Shown here in pieces: positions 60,029-64,000 of a stretch of DNA of 64,000 bases; the first letter of the stretch is position 1, and every line of letters begins with the position of its first letter. The translations under genes were made by a program, and so were the position numbers. The notes below the pieces were generated by a model, which searched no databases, was not told the DNA's origin, and saw only the letters and a program-made list of their open reading frames with translations. Source of the stretch: Sphingomonas sp. HMP9 (lineage in GTDB: Bacteria > Pseudomonadota > Alphaproteobacteria > Sphingomonadales > Sphingomonadaceae); assembly GCF_013374115.1 (NCBI RefSeq), contig NZ_AP022673.1:3490501-3554500 (forward strand), given 5' to 3'.

Positions 60029-60754
60029 TTACCCGCGAAACGCATCCTTGAGTGCACGATAGCCCGCAAACTGCGCGAGCGATGTCGCTCGCAGGAACGG
60101 GTTGGTCGCGCGCTCGCGCCCGATCGTCGTCGGCACGGTGGGCTCGCCCTTCGCGCGCGCTGCGTCCACCTCCGCCATCCGCGCCACGATCTCCGCATTG
60201 TCCGGCTCGGCAACCATCGCATACCGTCCGTTGCTCTGCGTATATTCATGTCCGCAGAACACCTCGGTCTCGTCCGGCAGCACGGCATAACGCTGCATGT
60301 TCGCGAACATATCAGCGGGCGTTCCCTCGAAGAGCCGTCCACACCCCATCGCGAACAGCGTGTCGCCGGTGAAGATCACCGCATCGTCGGCGAAGTGGAA
60401 CGCGATATGCCCCTGCGTATGCCCCGGCACCGTCATCACGGTCGCCGCATGATCGCCGATCCGCACGACGTCACCCTCGTCGACCTGCTGGTCGAGAGTC
60501 GGAATCTTGTCCGCTTCCGCCGCCGGGCCGACGACCGTCGCGCCATACGCCTTCATCTCGGCATTGCCGCCGGTGTGATCGGGATGCCAGTGAGTCGTCC
60601 ACACCCGGTCGATCCGCCAGTCACGCTTCTTTGCAGCGGCGATCACCGGCCCCGCCTCGCCCGGATCGACCACCACCGTCTCGCCCGAGACGGTATCGTG
60701 GACCAACCAGGCATAATTGTCGGAAAGTACCGGAACGCGGACAATATCGAGCAT
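60029..60754 (-). CDS. gloB: Hydroxyacylglutathione hydrolase (glyoxalase II)
   Basis: This 241-residue metallo-beta-lactamase-fold enzyme releases D-lactate from S-lactoylglutathione, the second step of methylglyoxal detoxification. The metal motif THWHPDH is at 54-60, with further ligands in VPGHTQGHIAFH, FTGDTLF and FCGHEYT. The C-terminal substrate-binding domain ends RATNPFLRAT, as in GloB. It lies 10 bp downstream of gloA on the same strand, so both steps are encoded together. Confidence 0.95.
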   Translation of the reverse strand: MLDIVRVPVLSDNYAWLVHDTVSGETVVVDPGEAGPVIAAAKKRDWRIDRVWTTHWHPDHTGGNAEMKAYGATVVGPAAEADKIPTLDQQVDEGDVVRIGDHAATVMTVPGHTQGHIAFHFADDAVIFTGDTLFAMGCGRLFEGTPADMFANMQRYAVLPDETEVFCGHEYTQSNGRYAMVAEPDNAEIVARMAEVDAARAKGEPTVPTTIGRERATNPFLRATSLAQFAGYRALKDAFRG

Positions 60755-60764
60755 CAGCGCGTCC

Positions 60765-61181
60765 TCACCACTTGCCGGTGTTCGGCATCGACGCCCATGG
60801 CTCGGCGGGATCGAGCGCGCCGTCGGCCTGCAACAGCTCGATCGAGATGTTGTCGGGGGTCCGCACGAACGCCATGTGGCCGTCGCGCGGCGGCCGGTTG
60901 ATCGTCACGCCGGAGTCCATCAGACGCTGACACGTGTCGTAGATATTGTCGACGCGGTAGGCGAGATGGCCGAAGTTGCGACCCTCGTCATAGTCCTCGG
61001 GATCCCAATTGTGCGTCAGCTCGACCTCGGCGCTCTCGTCGCCGGGAACCGACAGGAAGATCAGCGTGAACCGCCCCTTCTCGCTCTCCATCCGCCGGAC
61101 CTCCTTCAAACCCAGCGTCTCGAAGAACGCGATCGTCTTCGCCGGGTCGGTCACGCGGATCATCGTGTGGAGATATTTCAT
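60765..61181 (-). CDS. gloA: Lactoylglutathione lyase (glyoxalase I)
   Basis: This 138-residue enzyme turns the hemithioacetal of methylglyoxal and glutathione into S-lactoylglutathione. The two beta-alpha-beta-beta-beta repeats are clear, with metal ligands at the first histidine ([10 protein letters not shown]), [16 protein letters not shown] and SIELLQ. The start is ATG 61181, giving the conserved N-terminus; eight extra upstream codons are not conserved. It is followed by gloB. Confidence 0.94.
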   Translation of the reverse strand: MKYLHTMIRVTDPAKTIAFFETLGLKEVRRMESEKGRFTLIFLSVPGDESAEVELTHNWDPEDYDEGRNFGHLAYRVDNIYDTCQRLMDSGVTINRPPRDGHMAFVRTPDNISIELLQADGALDPAEPWASMPNTGKW

Positions 61182-61260
61182 GCTTGCTCCGAGCGTTGTT
61201 CGCAAGCGCAGATAGGGACGCGGCCTGTGTCCTGAAAGGGTGTGACCGATCGGCGGCGCC

Positions 61261-62358
61261 CTATTCCTCCGACCGGATCAGCACGGCCTCGCCGATGAAG
61301 AAGAACAGCAGGAACGGCGCCCAAGCGGCAAGGAACGGCGGGTAGGCGCCGAGATTGCCCATCGCGAGCGCGAAATTATCCGCGACGAAGAACGCGAAGC
61401 CGAGCCCCATGCCGATCACGGCGCGGACGAACAGCTTGCCCGATCTCGCGATCCCGAACGCCGCGACCGCGCCGAGCAACGGCATCAGCACTGACGACAA
61501 CGGGCCCGAAAGCTTGTGCCACAACGACCCCTCGAGCGCCTTGGTCGGCCGCCCTGCATCGGACAGGTCGGCAATCGCCGCCTTGAGTGCACCGAACGAC
61601 AGGCCGTCCGCATCGACGCTGGCCAGCGTGAACTGGTCGGGCCGCACGTCCTTCGCGATGACGACCGTGCCGAGATCGTGGACGGTGCCGCTCTTCACCT
61701 CGAACCGGTTCGCAGGGCCTACCTCCCAGCCGTTTGCGACTTGCCGGCCGTGGTCGGCACGCAGGATCGCCACCAGGTTCCCGCCGGTGCGATCGTACAG
61801 CGTGATGCCGCCAAGCCGAGTCGCATCGCCGCGCCCGCGAATCTGCGCGACCTCGATCAGGTCGTCGCCGTCGCGCACCCAGACGTTTGCCCTGTCCCCG
61901 CGATCGATCGGCAGCTTGCCGTAATTGACCTTCTGCCACTGGTTCAGCGTCGCCGTCGCCCGCGCCACCACCCGATCGTTGAACGCGAAGCTGATCACCG
62001 CCACGCCAAGGCTCGCGACCAGCAACGGTGCGAGCACCTGATGCGCGGACAGGCCGGAGCCCTTCAGCGCGACGATCTCGCTGTTCTGGTTCATCGTGAT
62101 CAGCGTCAGGATGGTGCCTAGCAGGACGGAAAACGGCAGGAAGCGCGATACGATCTGCGGCGCGCGAAGCGACACATATTGCCAGACCTGCGCATCGCCA
62201 TTGCCCGGGAAGGCGAGGATGTCGCCCGAGGTACTCAGCAGGTCGAGCGCCTGGAGCACCAGCACGAGCGCGGCCAGCACCGCGAACGTGCGAACCAGGA
62301 ACATCCGGCCCATGTAGATCGCGACCGTCCGCGACGGGAAGAAGCTGACGAGGGTCAT
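61261..62358 (-). CDS. lptG: LPS export ABC transporter permease LptG
   Basis: This 365-residue protein has three transmembrane segments at each end around a periplasmic jelly-roll domain. With LptF and the ATPase LptB it extracts lipopolysaccharide from the inner membrane and passes it to LptC/Lpt[19 protein letters not shown] at the start and [27 protein letters not shown] (coupling-helix region) are family segments. It overlaps lptF by ATGA (62355-62358), so the pair is coupled. LptB is not in the window. Confidence 0.95.
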   Translation of the reverse strand: MTLVSFFPSRTVAIYMGRMFLVRTFAVLAALVLVLQALDLLSTSGDILAFPGNGDAQVWQYVSLRAPQIVSRFLPFSVLLGTILTLITMNQNSEIVALKGSGLSAHQVLAPLLVASLGVAVISFAFNDRVVARATATLNQWQKVNYGKLPIDRGDRANVWVRDGDDLIEVAQIRGRGDATRLGGITLYDRTGGNLVAILRADHGRQVANGWEVGPANRFEVKSGTVHDLGTVVIAKDVRPDQFTLASVDADGLSFGALKAAIADLSDAGRPTKALEGSLWHKLSGPLSSVLMPLLGAVAAFGIARSGKLFVRAVIGMGLGFAFFVADNFALAMGNLGAYPPFLAAWAPFLLFFFIGEAVLIRSEE

Positions 62359-63548
62359 GCGGCCTTGCTCTTACGAAAGCCCGGGATACGCTTGGTGATC
62401 GCCTTGAACGTCTTGGAAAAGACGCGTTCGAGCGCACCGATCGGTTGCCCGCCGGGAACATAGGCGATCGTGTAGTACATCCACAGGATCAGCCCGGCGA
62501 AGATCGTGAACGGCACCCATAGCGCGATGATCGGGTCGATCCGCCCAAGTTCGCCGACGTCCGCCGCATATTGGTTCACCTTGTGATAGGTGACGATCAT
62601 CACGATCGACAGGAACACGCCGAGCGCGGACGAGGATCGCTTGGGCGGCACGCCCAGCGCGAGCGCGAGCAGCGGCAACAGGAACATCGTTGCGACTTCG
62701 GCAAGACGGAAATGGAATTCGGATCGGCTACCGTCGCGCTGCTCCAGCGTCGCGCCGCGCTGGCCCTGTTTGGCGAGTTCGGGCAGCGTGTATTCGAGAT
62801 TGCGCCCGCCGCGACTGCGGAAGCTTTCGAACTTGGGCAGGTTGATCGGCAGGTCGTGGCTGCTGAATGTCAGCACGCGCGGCGTCTTGAACTCGGGCCG
62901 GTTGTGGATCAGCGTCCCGTTCGCGAGCCGGAAGATGATGACGTTGGGATCGTCGGTCGCGAGGAACTTGCCCTTCTCGGCGGTCACGCCCAGCCAGTCG
63001 CCATTCTGGCTCGACGCGTGGACGAAGATACCCGACAGCTCGCGGCCCTTGTCCTTGCTCTCCTCGATCCGCAGCGTCATCCGGTCGCCCAGATTGGTGA
63101 ACTCGCCGACCTTGATCGACGCGCCCAGCGCGCCGGTGCGCAGTTCGAACCGCAGACCCTCGTAATAATAGCGGGCGATCGGCTGGACATAGCCGACGAT
63201 CGCGAGGTTCAGCAGCGCCAGTGCAATCGTGTACATATACGGCACGCGCAGCAGCCGGTTGTAGCTCATGCCGACGCCGCGCAGCACGTCGAGCTCGGAC
63301 GAGGTCGACAGCCGGCGGAAGGCGAGCAGGATGCCAAGCATCAGCCCGATCGGAATACCGAGCCCGAGATATTCGGGCAGCAGGTTCGCCAGCATCCGCC
63401 ACACGACGCTGATCGGCCCGCCTTGCGTCGCGACGAAATTGAACAGCCCGAGCATGCGGTCGAGAACGAACAGCATGACGGCGATCAGCAGCGTCGAAAA
63501 AAGCGGCACCGCGATCAGCCGGGCCATGTAGCGGTCGATGGATTTCAT
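62355..63548 (-). CDS. lptF: LPS export ABC transporter permease LptF
   Basis: This 397-residue partner of LptG has the same topology: helices near 14-35, 50-80 and 100-120, a periplasmic beta domain, then three C-terminal helices. The N-terminus IDRYMARLIAVPLFSTLLIAVMLF and the FRRLSTSSELDVLRGVGMSYNRLL coupling segment are diagnostic. A short basic end ([11 protein letters not shown]) closes it. lptF is upstream of lptG and overlaps it. Confidence 0.95.
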   Translation of the reverse strand: MKSIDRYMARLIAVPLFSTLLIAVMLFVLDRMLGLFNFVATQGGPISVVWRMLANLLPEYLGLGIPIGLMLGILLAFRRLSTSSELDVLRGVGMSYNRLLRVPYMYTIALALLNLAIVGYVQPIARYYYEGLRFELRTGALGASIKVGEFTNLGDRMTLRIEESKDKGRELSGIFVHASSQNGDWLGVTAEKGKFLATDDPNVIIFRLANGTLIHNRPEFKTPRVLTFSSHDLPINLPKFESFRSRGGRNLEYTLPELAKQGQRGATLEQRDGSRSEFHFRLAEVATMFLLPLLALALGVPPKRSSSALGVFLSIVMIVTYHKVNQYAADVGELGRIDPIIALWVPFTIFAGLILWMYYTIAYVPGGQPIGALERVFSKTFKAITKRIPGFRKSKAA

Positions 63549-63637
63549 GCGCGGGTTGGGCTCGGTATGCTGGGTCGCGCGGGTATAGGGGCGCCGGGGC
63601 GAGGCGTCATCCTCAATCGCAACACGTTAGTGAACGA

Positions 63638-64000
63638 TCATTCCGCAGCGATCGAGTGGCCTGTCTCGCGGCGCTCCGCTGCCATCGCGGTTATGACGGC
63701 GCGCTCCAGCCCGTTGAGCGTGAAGGGTTTGCGCAACACCTCGTGCCCGCCGAACTGCGCGACGTTCACCTCGCCGGCAAACCCGGTGACGAAGAGCACC
63801 GCGACGTGCGGATAGAGTGGGGAGAGCGCAGCGATCATCTCCGGCCCGGTCTGACGCGGCATCAGCACGTCGGAGATGATCAGACCGATCCCCGGGTTCG
63901 CGGCGAGCAGTGCCGGCGCGGCGAGCGGATCGTCGCACGCGATCGGATCATGGCCGATCTCCTCCAGCGCGCCGGTGGTTGCCGCCAGCACGCGCGGATC
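63638..64000 (-). CDS. Receiver domain protein, N-terminus outside window
   Basis: The frame is open to the window edge and reads DPRVLAATTGALEEIGHDP at its visible start, the usual sequence just after the acidic pair of a receiver domain. The phosphorylated aspartate lies in LIISDVLMPRQTG and the conserved lysine in VLRKPFTL. The protein ends soon after the receiver (AERRETGHSIAAE), so it is either a single-domain regulator or the C-terminal receiver of a hybrid histidine kinase; the latter is common for the pattern SDVLMP...GP-M. A GTG at 63991 is not taken as the start because the domain begins further upstream. Confidence 0.82.
   Translation of the reverse strand, partial: DPRVLAATTGALEEIGHDPIACDDPLAAPALLAANPGIGLIISDVLMPRQTGPEMIAALSPLYPHVAVLFVTGFAGEVNVAQFGGHEVLRKPFTLNGLERAVITAMAAERRETGHSIAAE

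Overview
The window is high-GC alphaproteobacterial chromosome, most likely from Sphingomonas or a close sphingomonad. The evidence is the permuted two-piece ssrA whose tag reads ANDNEALAIAA, a TorF-type outer-membrane protein, a sphingomonad-style RNase E with an acidic insert in its S1 domain, the ribF-ileS-lspA-DUF3035 run, and the classical rimP-nusA-ylxR-infB-rbfA-truB-rpsO-pnp block. It is almost entirely core genome. I see no prophage, insertion sequence, CRISPR array, rRNA or tRNA. Long open frames antisense to real genes are GC shadows and are left out.

Layout. 1-5.2 kb: C-terminus of a CocE/NonD hydrolase, an ABC-2 exporter pair, and a periplasmic DsbA-like protein overlapping a BepA-like M48 protease. 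5.9-10.6 kb: rne and a divergent amiC-type amidase. 10.8-17.3 kb: an OPT transporter, a GH130 phosphorylase-like protein paired with a glycosyltransferase fused to a large C-terminal domain, and queF. 17.3-22.6 kb: a plus-strand run of iron-sulphur photolyase, sseA, metC, bluB (with an internal deletion) and a TorF porin-like protein. 22.8-27.6 kb: ribF-ileS-lspA-DUF3035. 27.6-34.8 kb: thyA, hemerythrin, folA, a RadC-like JAB protein, prfB, a lipoprotein-like methyltransferase and PBP1A. 35.4-41.5 kb: hrpB, an NDUFS4-like protein, a Nudix/TPM/TPM/LemA block and mscL. 41.7-43.9 kb: an Rrf2 regulator, ssrA, an unknown membrane protein and a single-domain response regulator. 44-55.9 kb: the transcription/translation superoperon, with tdk and a 4-oxalocrotonate tautomerase-like gene inserted. 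56-64 kb: a sugar dehydrogenase, two hotdog thioesterases, an enoyl-CoA hydratase, two related four-cysteine secreted proteins, gloB/gloA, lptG/lptF, and a receiver domain running off the end.

The most unusual signal is a dense set of palindromic repeat families (called A to E here). Most copies lie between genes as pairs of hairpins 40-90 bp apart. Members of the GC-rich family E also lie, in frame, inside ileS, hrpB and truB, and a decayed copy probably lies in ylxR. They add roughly 34-45 residues of Pro/Gly/Arg-rich sequence to essential or conserved RNA-related proteins. This resembles the in-frame palindromic elements described in Rickettsia. No REP-associated transposase is visible here, so the mobiliser, if there is one, lies elsewhere.
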